From: Streptomyces viridochromogenes
GTDB taxonomy: Bacteria > Actinomycetota > Actinomycetes > Streptomycetales > Streptomycetaceae
Length of the DNA: 64,000 nt
Direction: 5' to 3'
Assembly (NCBI RefSeq): GCF_001270495.1
Contig: NZ_LGUR01000208.1
Location: 32,909 to 96,908, forward strand
The translations under genes and the position numbers were made by a program. The notes beneath the pieces were generated by a model. The model was not told the origin of the DNA. It saw only the letters and a list, made by a program, of their open reading frames with translations, and ran no database searches. This document shows, piece by piece, positions 10,032 through 19,408 of this stretch. Positions within the stretch are counted from its first letter, which is position 1. Each line of letters begins with the position of its first letter.

Positions 10032-11359
10032 CAGTACGTACCTCCGAGCGGCAGAGTGGCGAGGGCTCCGGGGACCTGCTCCCGGTCGAGACGGACCAGG
10101 CCGACCTTCGCGGCACCGGCGGCCCGCTCCAACTCCCGCCCCACCTGGCCGAGTTCACTGTCACCGCGGGCGGTGACCCGGACGTGCCCGGTGAGGGCGA
10201 CACCCCGGTTGCCGGCCTTGCTCAGGGTCATGCTGAACGTCGTGGCGAGCACGGGCAGCGAGGTGAGCCGCGTCACCAGCTCGGGCAGCCCCACACCCCC
10301 ACTCCCCAACTGCGGCCAACGGGACACCCAGTACGTCGTGTGCCACCGGTCGTCGACCCGCCAGGTGCGGACCGCCTCGACCGTACGGCGCTGAGGCGTC
10401 CGCCCGTCCTGGGAGTGCTGCGCGTTGGCGCGCGGGTTCAGGCAGCTGGACGTCGCGAGCGCCTGCACCAGCTCGGTCTCGTCCAGGATGGTCGCCTTGA
10501 AGCCGGCCCCGGCCAGTCGGCTCGCCAGCTGGTCGGCCACCCGCAGTAGCGCGCGCTGCGCACCGGGGACACCGTCCCCGCGCGCCTTGACCGCCTCCGG
10601 GCACAGCTCCGGGTCGAGCTTGAGCGCGACCCAGGTGAGGCGGAGCGCGGGCGAACCGGCCTGCGCCTGCAGAGGGCCGTAGGACCGCGCGGCCAGCGAC
10701 TGCGACGGCAGATGCGGCGCGGGCGCCGGCTGGGTGTGCTGCACGACCTGGACGGACGCGAGACGGATCCCGTCGACCTCCAGAGCGTCCTGGATCAGCC
10801 GCAGCGGCAGCTGCCGGTCGGCGGCGCCGGGGCGCAACGGCTGGTCCCCGGGCTGCACGAACAGGACGGCGGTCAGGAAGGACCCGTCGCCGATCATGCC
10901 GATCGACCGGTCGTCACGGGACACGAACGAGTACGTCCGCAGGGCGGGGTCGCACTCCACGACCGGTGCCAGCATCGCGTCCGTCCCCGGCGGCACGGGC
11001 TGCTTGGCGTCGCGCCGGCGCTGCCTCAGCGCACGCGACGTCTCGTACCACTCGGGCAGCGGCCGTCGGCCCCGGCGCAGGACCGCCAGGAGCAGGAGCA
11101 GCGCCGCCACGATGCCGGCCGGGACCAGCAGCCAGGACTGGTCGGCGGCCCAGGCGGCCAGCATGACCGCCGCCGCGAGCTCCACCAGGATGAGCTGCTG
11201 CAGCCGGACCGGGCCCAGACCGCCCGGGCGGGGCAGCGTGCGCGGCGACGCGGCGGCGGTCTGGGCGGCCGGAGCGGGCGACGTACGTCTGCCGCGGCTC
11301 GGACCCCCCTGTTGCTGCTGTGCGCGGCGTCCGCGCCGAGTGCTCGTAGCGCTGGTCAT
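10031..11359 (-). CDS. eccE: Type VII secretion protein EccE
   Basis: 442 residues from ATG 11359; ATG 11371, four codons upstream, is the alternative (an AAAGGG sits directly against it, so the spacing favours 11359). A basic, Gln-rich N-terminal tail (STRRGRRAQQQQGG) precedes two adjacent membrane helices at roughly residues 52-90 (LILVELAAAVMLAAWA and LLVPAGIVAALLLLLAVL), then RRGRRPLPEWYETSRALRQRR and a long cytosolic domain. This is EccE topology; EccE sits on the periphery of the T7SS membrane complex. It overlaps the following gene by four bases and is divergent from eccB, a typical paired arrangement of core components. Confidence 0.88.
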   Translation of the reverse strand: MTSATSTRRGRRAQQQQGGPSRGRRTSPAPAAQTAAASPRTLPRPGGLGPVRLQQLILVELAAAVMLAAWAADQSWLLVPAGIVAALLLLLAVLRRGRRPLPEWYETSRALRQRRRDAKQPVPPGTDAMLAPVVECDPALRTYSFVSRDDRSIGMIGDGSFLTAVLFVQPGDQPLRPGAADRQLPLRLIQDALEVDGIRLASVQVVQHTQPAPAPHLPSQSLAARSYGPLQAQAGSPALRLTWVALKLDPELCPEAVKARGDGVPGAQRALLRVADQLASRLAGAGFKATILDETELVQALATSSCLNPRANAQHSQDGRTPQRRTVEAVRTWRVDDRWHTTYWVSRWPQLGSGGVGLPELVTRLTSLPVLATTFSMTLSKAGNRGVALTGHVRVTARGDSELGQVGRELERAAGAAKVGLVRLDREQVPGALATLPLGGTY

Positions 11360-11816
11360 CCCCCGGGACATCCCTTTCGCGAAGTAGTGGCCGTTGGCCG
11401 GGCGGGATCCTCTGTTCCGATGTGCCAAGAGGTCCGAGATCCGGCGACGGGCCAGGGGCACCGATGGCCCACAACATCCATGCGGGTGGCTCACGGTACC
11501 CGCTGCGGAACACCAGGCGACACAGGGGACACCCAAAACCCAGGTGGTCAGCCTGTCATGGACCGACCCCGCATGGTGGAGCGCTGTGGTGAAGCTCTGT
11601 GAAGATGCGGGGGCGGCCGCACACCTGATGGCTCGACGCTCGGCGGCGCAAGGCATAGTAGGGGCCTGCGCGACCGAAGTGGCCTGACGAGTCGGCCTTT
11701 TCGACCGCGATCGAGCAGTACGGACGACGCCCGTCGGTCCGGACAATGCCGAACATCACGGTCGCGGTCGGACATCGCAACACGATCGAGCATCACAAAC
11801 GGGAGACACGGGGACC
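11360..11816. promoter_or_regulatory. Divergent promoter region between eccE and eccB
   Basis: 457 bases with no credible gene, between two divergent T7SS core genes. It must hold promoters for both arms. I could not identify convincing -35/-10 pairs. GGGAGA lies 8 bases before the eccB start. Confidence 0.55.
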
Positions 11817-13415
11817 ATGGCAAAGCAGCGTCGGGATGAGCTCGCCGCCTACACGTTCGCTCGCAAGCGCACCGTCGCGGCCTTCCTGGCGCCGTCGCCG
11901 GGCGGCTCGGAGGAAGGCGCTCCGCGTCCCATTCGTACGGTGATGCCCAGCCTCGGTGTGGGCCTCGTGCTGGTCATAGGGTTCATCGCCTGGGGCGTGA
12001 TCAAGCCCACGGCACCCAAGGGCTGGGACACGCCGGGCGAGTACATCATCGTCGACAGCGACTCCACGACGCGGTACGTGGTCCTCGACCCGGACCCGAA
12101 GGACGGCAAGGTGGAGAAGGTCCTCCACCCGGTCCTCAACTACGCCTCCGCCAAGCTGCTGCTCGACAAGGGCAAGGGCAGCGTCCTGGAGGTCCCCGGC
12201 AAGGAGATCGACAAGAGCGGCATCCGGCACGGCGCGACGATCGGCATTCCCTACGCCCCCGACCGGCTGCCGTCCAAGGACGACGCGGCGAAGGCGAAGA
12301 CCTGGGCGGTCTGCGAGCGCCCGGTCGAGGGATCGTCCAACGCCATCGACCGTGCTGTCTTCGTCCTCGACTCCGACGACGCCAAGTCGCTCAACAACGC
12401 GGGGAAGGTCGACCCCCGTGAGGCCCTGTACGTCATGGACAACCAGACCAGGCGGGAATTCCTGGTCGACGGCCAGGGCAACCTGTTCCTGCTGGGCGAC
12501 AAGGAGGGTCTCGACGAACCCACCATGGCGCAGCTGCGGGCCGCCGTCGTCGGCCGGGACGCCAGGCCGCAGCCGGTGAGCCGTGAGTGGCTGCACACCT
12601 TCAACGAAGGCGGCATCATCGACTTCCCGACGGTCCCGTCCGTCGGCGAGGCCACCTCGGTCCAGGGACTCCCCGCAGAGGCGAGCACGGTGGGACGGGT
12701 GCTCAAGGCGCCGGACGCGCAGGGCGAGCAGTACTACGTCGTCCTCAAGAACGAGGTCGCCGCCATCACGCCCTTCGTCGCCGCCCTGCTCAAGCAATCG
12801 CCCTCCGCGCAGACGGCGTACGGGACGGACCCGATCGAAGACATCAAGGTCGACACCCAGACCATCACCACGGCCAACCGCGGTGAGGCGAACCGCTTCT
12901 ACGCCGCCCAGGGCTGGCCCCAGACCGTTCCGAAGCAGGCCAACCCCGCGGCCACGGCGAGCGGCGAGGCCCGTACCACCTCGTGCAGCGTCTACAACGG
13001 CACCATCGGTCAGGGCAACAAGCCGCAACTCGCGGCCTGGGCCGGGACGGCGTACCCGAAGAGGATCGTCGCCGACTCGCTGAGCGCCTATGTCTCGTCC
13101 GGCTCGGGCCTCCTCTTCACGGAGATCACCGGTACGACCGGGGGCGGTGGTGGGCAGTACCTGCTGACGGACACGGGTCTGCGGTACTCGCTGCCGAGGA
13201 GCAACGACAGCGAGGCACAGGCAAGCGGCAGCGACTCGTCCTCGGACGCTTCGGACTCCTCGAACGGTGACGCGAGCGAGACGGACAAGGCGCGCACGCG
13301 GCTGGGTTACGAGGACGTGGCCAAGCCCGCGATCGTGCCGCAGACGTGGGCGGCGTTCATCCCGAAGGGCCCCACTCTGGCCACCGGAAGTGCGGCGCAG
13401 GAGCAGAGTCAGTGA
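11817..13415 (+). CDS. eccB: Type VII secretion protein EccB
   Basis: 532 residues, the usual EccB length. The N-terminus MAKQRRDELAAYTFARKR matches the EccB start pattern (RRDQxxAYxFxxRR). One membrane helix follows at residues ~44-66 (PSLGVGLVLVIGFIAWGVIKP). The large C-terminal part is the extracytoplasmic R1-R4 repeat domain, with VKP-like GVIKPTAPKGWDTPG and a Cys residue in TTSCSVYNG. Near the C-terminus a Ser/Asp-rich stretch (SDSSSDASDSSNG) is followed by AKPAIVPQTWAAFIPKGPTL, the conserved P-x-x-W-x-x-x-x-P-x-G-P-x-L end of the family. EccB is part of the membrane complex and binds MycP on the outer face. Confidence 0.96.
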   Translation: MAKQRRDELAAYTFARKRTVAAFLAPSPGGSEEGAPRPIRTVMPSLGVGLVLVIGFIAWGVIKPTAPKGWDTPGEYIIVDSDSTTRYVVLDPDPKDGKVEKVLHPVLNYASAKLLLDKGKGSVLEVPGKEIDKSGIRHGATIGIPYAPDRLPSKDDAAKAKTWAVCERPVEGSSNAIDRAVFVLDSDDAKSLNNAGKVDPREALYVMDNQTRREFLVDGQGNLFLLGDKEGLDEPTMAQLRAAVVGRDARPQPVSREWLHTFNEGGIIDFPTVPSVGEATSVQGLPAEASTVGRVLKAPDAQGEQYYVVLKNEVAAITPFVAALLKQSPSAQTAYGTDPIEDIKVDTQTITTANRGEANRFYAAQGWPQTVPKQANPAATASGEARTTSCSVYNGTIGQGNKPQLAAWAGTAYPKRIVADSLSAYVSSGSGLLFTEITGTTGGGGGQYLLTDTGLRYSLPRSNDSEAQASGSDSSSDASDSSNGDASETDKARTRLGYEDVAKPAIVPQTWAAFIPKGPTLATGSAAQEQSQ

Positions 13416-13632
13416 CCGGCCAACAGGCGGGCGTGCGGGCGCACTTGACAGTAAGACGGCGCGAGAGTCACAGGATGATCGCTCAAGTGTGTGAGCCGTG
13501 TAACTGATTGGTCTTGCCTGTGGTTGAGTGACAGGCTGACGATAGAGTGTTTGCAGCGCTCAAGCGTGCGAAGCTCCTCCGGGCACCGGCTCAGGTTTCC
13601 CGGATCAACGACGACATGGGGGAAGGTTCATC
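13416..13632 (+). promoter_or_regulatory. Upstream region of the esx gene pair, candidate promoter
   Basis: 217 bases between eccB and the first esx gene. TTGACA occurs at 13445-13450 and GATAGAGT at 13541-13548; the latter matches the -10-like element in the rRNA leader at the end of this window. Neither has an ideally spaced partner, so the promoter is a candidate only. GGGGGAAGG lies about 9 bases before the ATG. esx genes are normally highly expressed, so an own promoter is expected. Confidence 0.35.
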
Positions 13633-13944
13633 ATGGCCGGCCAGTTCCGGGTAACAGAGGACGAACTCACTAAGCTCTCCGGCGACATCAACACCGTGAA
13701 CGGTCAGCTGCAGGGCGAGATCCGCCGTCTCAACGGAGTGATCGACCAGATCGCCGGCGGCTGGAAGGGCCAGGCGGCCCAGTCGTACCGCCAGCTGCAG
13801 GATCGTTGGAACCAGGATGCGAAGAGGATGAGCGACATCCTCAACGACATCAAGGAAGCCGTGGACTCCACGCGGAGCAACTACTCCGCGTCGGAAGAGC
13901 AGCAGAACGCCGAGATCAGCAAGATCATGTCGGACTTCGGCTGA
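13633..13944 (+). CDS. esxB: WXG100 family T7SS substrate (EsxB-type by gene order)
   Basis: 103 residues, two helices joined by the WXG turn, here GGWKGQAA near residue 43, with the C-terminal export motif YSASE (YxxxE) near residue 84. WXG100 proteins leave the cell as dimers through EccC. In S. coelicolor the gene after eccB is called esxB and the next one esxA, and both are needed for normal sporulation; the names here follow that order and are not proven by sequence. No signal peptide. It lies 106 bases before its partner, probably on the same transcript. Confidence 0.93.
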   Translation: MAGQFRVTEDELTKLSGDINTVNGQLQGEIRRLNGVIDQIAGGWKGQAAQSYRQLQDRWNQDAKRMSDILNDIKEAVDSTRSNYSASEEQQNAEISKIMSDFG

Positions 13945-14049
13945 TCGAGCCGTACCGGCCTGGAGAGGCTTCGGTTCTTCCGGACCACCCCTCCAGATCA
14001 CGCTGATCCCCACCCACTTCCTTCGATTTCATCCTGAAAGGGAATGACG

Positions 14050-14334
14050 ATGTCGATCCTCGTCAATTACGCAACGATCACCAACGCGTCCACGGACGTG
14101 AAGTCCACCGCCGGCCGCATCAAGCAGCAGCTCGACGACCTCGAGGCCGCGGTCAAGCGCGTCGCCAGCACCTGGGAAGGTGAGGCGCAGGAGGGTTACC
14201 AGCGCAAGCAGCGTGAGTGGGACAAGACCGCCGCTGACCTGCACGCGACCCTGCTGAAGATCTCCACGGCGCTCCAGAGCGCCGCCGAGAACTACCAGGC
14301 CACGGAGAAGAGCAACGCCGGTACGTGGAGCTGA
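14050..14334 (+). CDS. esxA: WXG100 family T7SS substrate (EsxA-type by gene order)
   Basis: 94 residues if started at ATG 14050, which has AAAGGGA seven bases upstream; ATG 14044 directly abuts that SD and is less likely. The helical hairpin has TWEGEAQEGY (WEG as the WXG motif) and the C-terminal YQATE (YxxxE). It probably pairs with the preceding protein as the secreted heterodimer. It is followed by a strong hairpin, so the esx pair is likely its own transcription unit. Confidence 0.93.
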   Translation: MSILVNYATITNASTDVKSTAGRIKQQLDDLEAAVKRVASTWEGEAQEGYQRKQREWDKTAADLHATLLKISTALQSAAENYQATEKSNAGTWS

Positions 14335-14371
14335 GCCCGTCGGCGGCCCAAGGGGCATGAGATGAAGAGAA

Positions 14372-14407
14372 TCGGCCCAGCCGACGCAACGGCGTCCGCT
14401 GGGCCGA
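14372..14407 (+). terminator. Terminator after the esx pair
   Basis: A 16-bp inverted repeat with one mismatch (14372-14387 with 14392-14407) and a 4-base loop lies 38 bases after the esxA stop. Confidence 0.8.
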
Positions 14408-14567
14408 CCTCTGCTTCGGGGTCGCACACAGCTTCTGCGGAACCGCACGCACCCACTGCGGAAACACGCACAGCAAATTCCGCAAACATTCACACTCGTC
14501 GCAACACCCGTGACACACACATGACCCAGCTTCGAAGGAAGCAAGGAAGCCCTGGGGGCCTGAAGAG

Positions 14568-16031
14568 ATGAGGGGCCTGAACGTGGTGGGCCTGAACGTG
14601 GTGGGCCGAACGGCCCGCTCGCGCAGCCGCGCCAGCCGCAAGAGTGGAACCCGCGCACTGCAGCGGGTTTTTGGCGTGCTTGCGGTGACCGGGATCTGCT
14701 TCACGTCGGCGCCGCCGGCAGTGGCGGGACCGCAGGCGCCGGAGGCACCGGCTGATACCGCGGCCGCCACCCGCCTCGCGGACTCGGGCAACTCCGCCTC
14801 GGACGGTTCTGACTCCGGTCACTCCGGCAGCGCGGACTTCGGCCTGGCGGACAGCTCGGAGTGCGTCTTCGGCGGTGACGTCATCAAGTCCACGCCCTGG
14901 TCGTTGCAGCGGATCCTTCTGAACCAGCTGTGGGAACAGGCGACGGGCAAGAACGTCAAGGTCGCGGTGATCGACACCGGTGTCGACAAGTCCAACAAGC
15001 AGTTGACCAGCGCCGTGTCAGGCGGAAGGTCCTACGTCGGTGGCTCCGGCACCCAGGACCTCGAAGGGCACGGCACCCGGGTGGCGGGCATCATCGGCGC
15101 CCGCCCGCTCAAGGGCACGGGCTTCGTCGGCATCGCCAAGGAGGCGGACATCCTCTCCTACCGCTACACAGGTGGGGAGGGGGAGAAGGGCCAGGGCAAC
15201 GCGGGGACCATGGCCGACGCGATCGGGGACGCCGTCGCCGATGGCGCGAAGATCATCAACATCTCGTCGGACACCCTGAACAGGGAGGACGAACCGATCC
15301 TCGCGGCCGCCGTAGCGGACGCCGTGAGGAAGGGCGCCCTGATCGTGGCAGCCGCCGGCAACGACGGCGCCGACGGCAAGTTCGCGAAGACCTACCCCGC
15401 TGCCTACGACGGTGTCCTGGCGGTCGCGGCCTCCGACCGCAACGACGAACGCGCCCCCTTCTCACAGGCGGGCGACTTCGTGGACGTCGCGGCACCGGGC
15501 GTCAGCATGGTCTCCACGGTCCCCTCCGGCGGCCAGTGCACCGCCGACGGCACGAGCTTCGCGGCGCCGTACGTCGCGGGCGTCGCGGCTCTGCTGAAGC
15601 AGAAGTACCCGGAGTGGGACGCCGCCCAGATCGCCACCCGCATCGAGGAAACCGCCCAACGCCCGGGACGCGAGGCCAACCCCTTCATCGGCTGGGGCGT
15701 CGTCGACCCGGTCGCCGCGTTGTCGGAGGAGTCGACGCCGGGCGAGTCCCCGAAGCCGGATCCGCTGGCTGCGGGCGGCGGGGGCAGCGCGGTCATCCCG
15801 ATGGCAGTGACCATGGGGGAGAGCGAGGCGGAGCGGGAACGCCGGGTGGCCATTTACGTGTTGGGCACGGGGTTCGCTCTTGCGCTTGTGGTTGCGGGGA
15901 GTGGGGTTGCTGTGCGGGACTGGCGTAGTCGGCGGGCCGTTGAGCTCGGCCGGGCCGGGCGGGCTGGCCGGTCCGGGCGGTCTGGGCAGGCTGGGCGGTC
16001 CGGGGCTTCCGTCGGTCGGCTTGGGCGATGA
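14568..16031 (+). CDS. mycP: Type VII secretion mycosin (S8 subtilisin-like serine protease)
   Basis: 487 residues. A long basic N-terminus and signal peptide end near APPAVAG. The S8 triad is complete: Asp136 in VAVIDTGVD, His168 in GHGTRVAG, Ser330 in GTSFAAPYVAG, with the oxyanion Asn in AAAGNDG. A C-terminal membrane helix (YVLGTGFALALVVAGSGVAV, near residue 440) and a basic Gly/Arg-rich cytoplasmic tail follow. This is mycosin topology: a protease tethered on the outer face that stabilises the T7SS complex. The first codons contain an exact duplication encoding GLNVVGLNVVG, and several ATG/GTG starts are possible. With its canonical GTSxAAP box it is the best candidate for the core mycosin. 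Confidence 0.93.
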   Translation: MRGLNVVGLNVVGRTARSRSRASRKSGTRALQRVFGVLAVTGICFTSAPPAVAGPQAPEAPADTAAATRLADSGNSASDGSDSGHSGSADFGLADSSECVFGGDVIKSTPWSLQRILLNQLWEQATGKNVKVAVIDTGVDKSNKQLTSAVSGGRSYVGGSGTQDLEGHGTRVAGIIGARPLKGTGFVGIAKEADILSYRYTGGEGEKGQGNAGTMADAIGDAVADGAKIINISSDTLNREDEPILAAAVADAVRKGALIVAAAGNDGADGKFAKTYPAAYDGVLAVAASDRNDERAPFSQAGDFVDVAAPGVSMVSTVPSGGQCTADGTSFAAPYVAGVAALLKQKYPEWDAAQIATRIEETAQRPGREANPFIGWGVVDPVAALSEESTPGESPKPDPLAAGGGGSAVIPMAVTMGESEAERERRVAIYVLGTGFALALVVAGSGVAVRDWRSRRAVELGRAGRAGRSGRSGQAGRSGASVGRLGR

Positions 16032-16086
16032 TTGGGCACCGAGTGGGTGCTGACAACTTGAGGAACAGGGGAGAGGACAACGGGGT

Positions 16087-16437
16087 ATGAGTAACGGGAT
16101 GCGGGTTGATCTGAGCGCGCTGGATGAGGTGATCCGGAAGCTCTGGACGTTGCTTGACGATATGGACAAGGCGGGGCAGACGTCGCGGTATAACACGGAG
16201 ATCCCGATGGATGCGTTCGGGAACTCGTGCCTTTTCATGGAGGCCGGTGATCTTCAGGCGGCTCACGGGACCATGAAGACGGACCTGGAAACCGCCATCA
16301 AAAGCCTTCATGGGCTGATCGACAAGTTCGGCACGAGTACCTCCAAGGTCAAGGACAAGTACACCGAGCAGGAGTACGCGAACAAGAACCAAATGGGTGG
16401 TGACACGGGGAGCTCGAGCGGATCATTTGCGAAGTAG
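16087..16437 (+). CDS. Small helical-hairpin T7SS cargo candidate
   Basis: 116 residues, predicted as two long helices. It has no WXG, but carries YTEQE (YxxxE) near the C-terminus, followed by a polar Gly/Ser tail. The segment around RYNTEIPMDAFGNSCLF takes the place of the WXG turn. The gene starts 55 bases after mycP and runs into the EspB-like gene (39-base gap), so it is probably the partner of that protein. Codon use is more A/T-rich at third positions than in mycP. Family name unknown; resembles ESX EspC/PE-sized partners only in size and motif. Confidence 0.8.
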   Translation: MSNGMRVDLSALDEVIRKLWTLLDDMDKAGQTSRYNTEIPMDAFGNSCLFMEAGDLQAAHGTMKTDLETAIKSLHGLIDKFGTSTSKVKDKYTEQEYANKNQMGGDTGSSSGSFAK

Positions 16438-16476
16438 TCCGATCGAGAATCACCTGTAGAGGGAGGAGTTCAGAAA

Positions 16477-17916
16477 ATGGCCGGTGACAAAGACCTGCCC
16501 AAGCCCGAGATCGTGAATGACACCTGCGTTGCGGACCCTGGGCGGCCTCAGACCAAGACTCAGTTCATCGATTACTCGCTGAAAGAACTCAAGCAGATGC
16601 TTGAGGGTACCAACCCTGGGGCGATCGAGGAGGTTGGTCGTCACTGGGGTAAGGTCAACGAGCTTCTTTCCGGTGGTGAAGGAGGTGGCATCGCTGGCCT
16701 GCTCGACAAAGCAGTCGACAACGTCTTGGAGCACTGGGACGGGGATGCCGCTCGGAGCTTTGAGAAGAAGGCTCGCGAAATCTCTCAGAGCATCAGGAAC
16801 GCTGCCTGGCATGCGGATCTCAACAGCTCGCAGATGGCTGATGCCGGTTCGCAGCTGCGGAGATTCAAGGCTCAGTTGGATGAGATCCAAGAGCCCAGCG
16901 GCTGGGCTAAAGTCGGTGACGCTCTAAGTGACTGGAAATGGGACAACGGCGAGGCCGTAGCTAGCGACCTCCAGGACCGTAAGTTGACCGCCAAGGAAGT
17001 AGCGGAAATCAACGAGGGTAAGATTGGCGCAAGCCGTGAGGCTCAACTCAACGGTGTTGCCGTCATGGAAAATCTTGCCGCCCAGTACATCCGGGTTAAG
17101 GGGAACCTGGATAGGAATCGACTAGTTATCGATGACAAGGGCAACATCAAGGAACCCAACCGTGACGTGGAGTACCCGCCGCCTGTCGCGGTACCTTCAG
17201 GTGGCGCATCCCGGCCAGGGGCATCAGGCGCGGCCCCCAAGCCGTGGAGCGCTGGTCCGACCGCAACTGTCAAGCCAGCCCCTGCGGTGCCCCGTGACCA
17301 AGGCATCACGGGAGGTACACAACTCCCGACCGCCAAGACGAAGGTGGACAGCATCTCCCCCGGATTGACGGGGACCGGGCCCAGCACTGGCGGCCCCAGC
17401 GTCGGTGGGGGTGGTCTCGGGACCGGCGGTGCCCAAGGATCGGGCAGCATGGTTCCCGGCGGCGGTGTCGGCGTGGGCGGCGGTGCGGCCGGACGCGGTG
17501 GTGCCGGCATGGCAGGCGGTCGTGGCGGTGTGGCTGGTGCCGGCGCGGGTCGTGGGGCGGGAGGCCGAGCCGGTATGGGCGGCATGGGCGGCGCGGGAGC
17601 CGGTGCGGCCGGCCGAGGCGGTGCCGGCGCTGGCGGACGTGGAGCGCTCGCGAGGTCCCGAGGTGGCGTTGTCGGCGCGGCCAAGGGGATCACCGGTAAG
17701 GGCGCCGGCGGCGGTGCGGGACTGCACGGCAGCCGCGGTGGAACCCAGCGCGGTGGCATGGCCGGTGGAATGGCTGGCGGCATGGGTGGTCGCAACGGCC
17801 GGCGGCCCAACGACGAGAACGGCCAGGGGGACCGTCCCGACTACCTGGTCGAGGACGAAGAGACCTGGATCTCCGAAGAGGACCGCAAGCGAAACGTACC
17901 GCGGACCATCGAGTAG
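16477..17916 (+). CDS. EspB-like WXG protein with Gly-rich tail, T7SS substrate candidate
   Basis: 479 residues. SD GGGAGGAG lies 8 bases before the ATG. Residues ~25-230 are helical with LEHWDGDAARSFEKKA near residue 85 (WDG as WXG). Residues ~230-445 are Pro/Gly/Ala-rich with many GGAGAG-type runs. The end is acidic and ordered-looking: DRPDYLVEDEETW followed by RNVPRTIE. This ending recurs in Streptomyces T7SS substrates. The layout, helical PE/PPE-like head plus low-complexity tail, matches EspB-type secreted proteins. The head has lower GC3 than the surrounding genes. A hairpin terminates the unit. Confidence 0.82.
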   Translation: MAGDKDLPKPEIVNDTCVADPGRPQTKTQFIDYSLKELKQMLEGTNPGAIEEVGRHWGKVNELLSGGEGGGIAGLLDKAVDNVLEHWDGDAARSFEKKAREISQSIRNAAWHADLNSSQMADAGSQLRRFKAQLDEIQEPSGWAKVGDALSDWKWDNGEAVASDLQDRKLTAKEVAEINEGKIGASREAQLNGVAVMENLAAQYIRVKGNLDRNRLVIDDKGNIKEPNRDVEYPPPVAVPSGGASRPGASGAAPKPWSAGPTATVKPAPAVPRDQGITGGTQLPTAKTKVDSISPGLTGTGPSTGGPSVGGGGLGTGGAQGSGSMVPGGGVGVGGGAAGRGGAGMAGGRGGVAGAGAGRGAGGRAGMGGMGGAGAGAAGRGGAGAGGRGALARSRGGVVGAAKGITGKGAGGGAGLHGSRGGTQRGGMAGGMAGGMGGRNGRRPNDENGQGDRPDYLVEDEETWISEEDRKRNVPRTIE

Positions 17917-17922
17917 GCACAT

Positions 17923-17956
17923 GAGCGAGCCGCACGGAGAGACGTGCGGCTCGCTC
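17923..17956 (+). terminator. Terminator after the EspB-like gene
   Basis: A perfect 13-bp stem (17923-17935 with 17944-17956), 8-base loop, begins 7 bases after the stop codon. Confidence 0.8.
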
Positions 17957-18003
17957 GCATGAAGGCTGACGGAACCAGCCGCAGTTGAGTGAGGAGCAAA
18001 CAA

Positions 18004-19344
18004 GTGGGTTTCCAGCGAGTCTGGTCTACGGCGGGAGTCGTGACGCTGACAGGAGCTTTGCTCCTCACCACAGCCCCAACCGCATCGGCGGACTACGTCA
18101 GAGACCAACAATGGGTACTGAACGCGTTTGCGGTGAAAGACGTCTGGGCCGAATCCCAGGGACAGGGCGTTACCGTTGCGGTTGTCGACTCTGGAGTCGA
18201 CGCCAGTCACCCTGATCTAACTGGCCAGGTTCTCAAGGGGAAAGACTTCACTGGCGCAGGTAACGCTCAGGAGGACAAGGTCGGACACGGGACGAGCATG
18301 GCCAGCATTATCGCTGGACACGGCCATGGTGCGGGAAACTCGTCCGGCATGGTAGGTCTCGCGCCGAAAGCGAAGATTCTTCCACTGCGTGCTCTTGAGA
18401 CGGAAAAGGACCCACTTCACGACGAGACCTGGGCTGCAGCGGTTCGATATGCCGTGGACCAGGGTGCGAAGGTCGTCAACCTCTCTTTCACCAATGATGG
18501 TGGAAAGACCCTGAGTGACGGGCGCGAAGCAATCGCCTATGCGCAAGCTCACGACGTTGTTGTTGTTGCGGGCGCAGGGAATGACGGCTCCATTGCTGTC
18601 GACGAGCCGGCAGCGCTACCTGGTGTTGTCGCTGTTGGTGCTATCGATAAGGACGCCAACCGCTGGGAGGGATCAAATACTGGAAAGGGGCTTGCCCTTA
18701 TGGCTCCCGGCGCTGAGATTCTTGCCGCAGATCCGACTCGGTCGCAGCGATATAGTTTGTCAAACGGCACTTCGGATGCCACGGCCTACGTATCCGCCGC
18801 CGCCGCCCTGGTCCGCTCCAAATACCCCGACCTCACCGCAGGCCAAGTCATCAATCGCCTGATCAAGACGGCTACCTTCGCGCACCACAAGGGCCTGAAA
18901 GCGCCCGACGAAGAGTACGGCTACGGGATCGTCCGGCCTTACTCGGCGCTCACGATGGACATTCCGGCCGGTCCCAAGAAGAACCCCCTCGGTCAGCTCT
19001 CGTCCTCCAGCTCGACTTCCAGCCAGTCGTCGGAGGGAACGGACTCTTCGACGCAGGCGAAAAAGAAGAAGAAGTCCTCCTCCAGTAACCTCATCCTGAT
19101 CGGCGGCATCACAGCCGTCGTCGTAATCGGCGCGATCGCCTTCGTAGTGCTCCGCAGCCGCCGCAACGGCGGTAACGGCGGCCCCGGCGCTGGAGCCGGC
19201 GGTGGAGGTTCCCAGTACCCGGCGTACCCGCCCGCCCAGCAGCCCTACCCCAATTCCGGTCCCAACCAGGGGTACCCCACTCCGGGACAGGCTCCGCAGC
19301 ACCCCAACCCCTATTCCCAGCAGCCTCCGCATCAGGGGCAGTAG
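18004..19344 (+). CDS. Second mycosin-type S8 serine protease
   Basis: 446 residues from GTG 18004, chosen because GAGGAG lies seven bases upstream; a GTG at 17989 overlaps that SD. The signal peptide ends at TASA-D. Triad: Asp62 (VAVVDSGVD), His95 (GHGTSMAS), Ser257 (NGTSDATAYVSAA), with Asn in AGNDGS; the usual Pro after the Ser box is absent. A Ser/Lys-rich spacer precedes a membrane helix (LILIGGITAVVVIGAIAFVVL) and a Pro/Tyr/Gln-rich cytoplasmic tail with GYPTPGQ. The first ~260 codons are rich in A/T third positions while the rest is strongly GC3, a sharp change near 18,780 that suggests recombination inside the gene. A short copy of the tail lies at 21,663. Confidence 0.92.
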   Translation: MGFQRVWSTAGVVTLTGALLLTTAPTASADYVRDQQWVLNAFAVKDVWAESQGQGVTVAVVDSGVDASHPDLTGQVLKGKDFTGAGNAQEDKVGHGTSMASIIAGHGHGAGNSSGMVGLAPKAKILPLRALETEKDPLHDETWAAAVRYAVDQGAKVVNLSFTNDGGKTLSDGREAIAYAQAHDVVVVAGAGNDGSIAVDEPAALPGVVAVGAIDKDANRWEGSNTGKGLALMAPGAEILAADPTRSQRYSLSNGTSDATAYVSAAAALVRSKYPDLTAGQVINRLIKTATFAHHKGLKAPDEEYGYGIVRPYSALTMDIPAGPKKNPLGQLSSSSSTSSQSSEGTDSSTQAKKKKKSSSSNLILIGGITAVVVIGAIAFVVLRSRRNGGNGGPGAGAGGGGSQYPAYPPAQQPYPNSGPNQGYPTPGQAPQHPNPYSQQPPHQGQ

Positions 19345-19408
19345 GGAGTAACTCCTCATTCGTGGGCCGTGCAACGTCGAGTGTTACAGAAGACTCAGCG
19401 GGGTTGGT

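Noticed and set aside
11372..11746. N-terminal extension of eccE by ~125 codons
   Set aside because: The extra translation has no family similarity and runs through the divergent promoter region; the EccE basic tail and helices start after 11,359.
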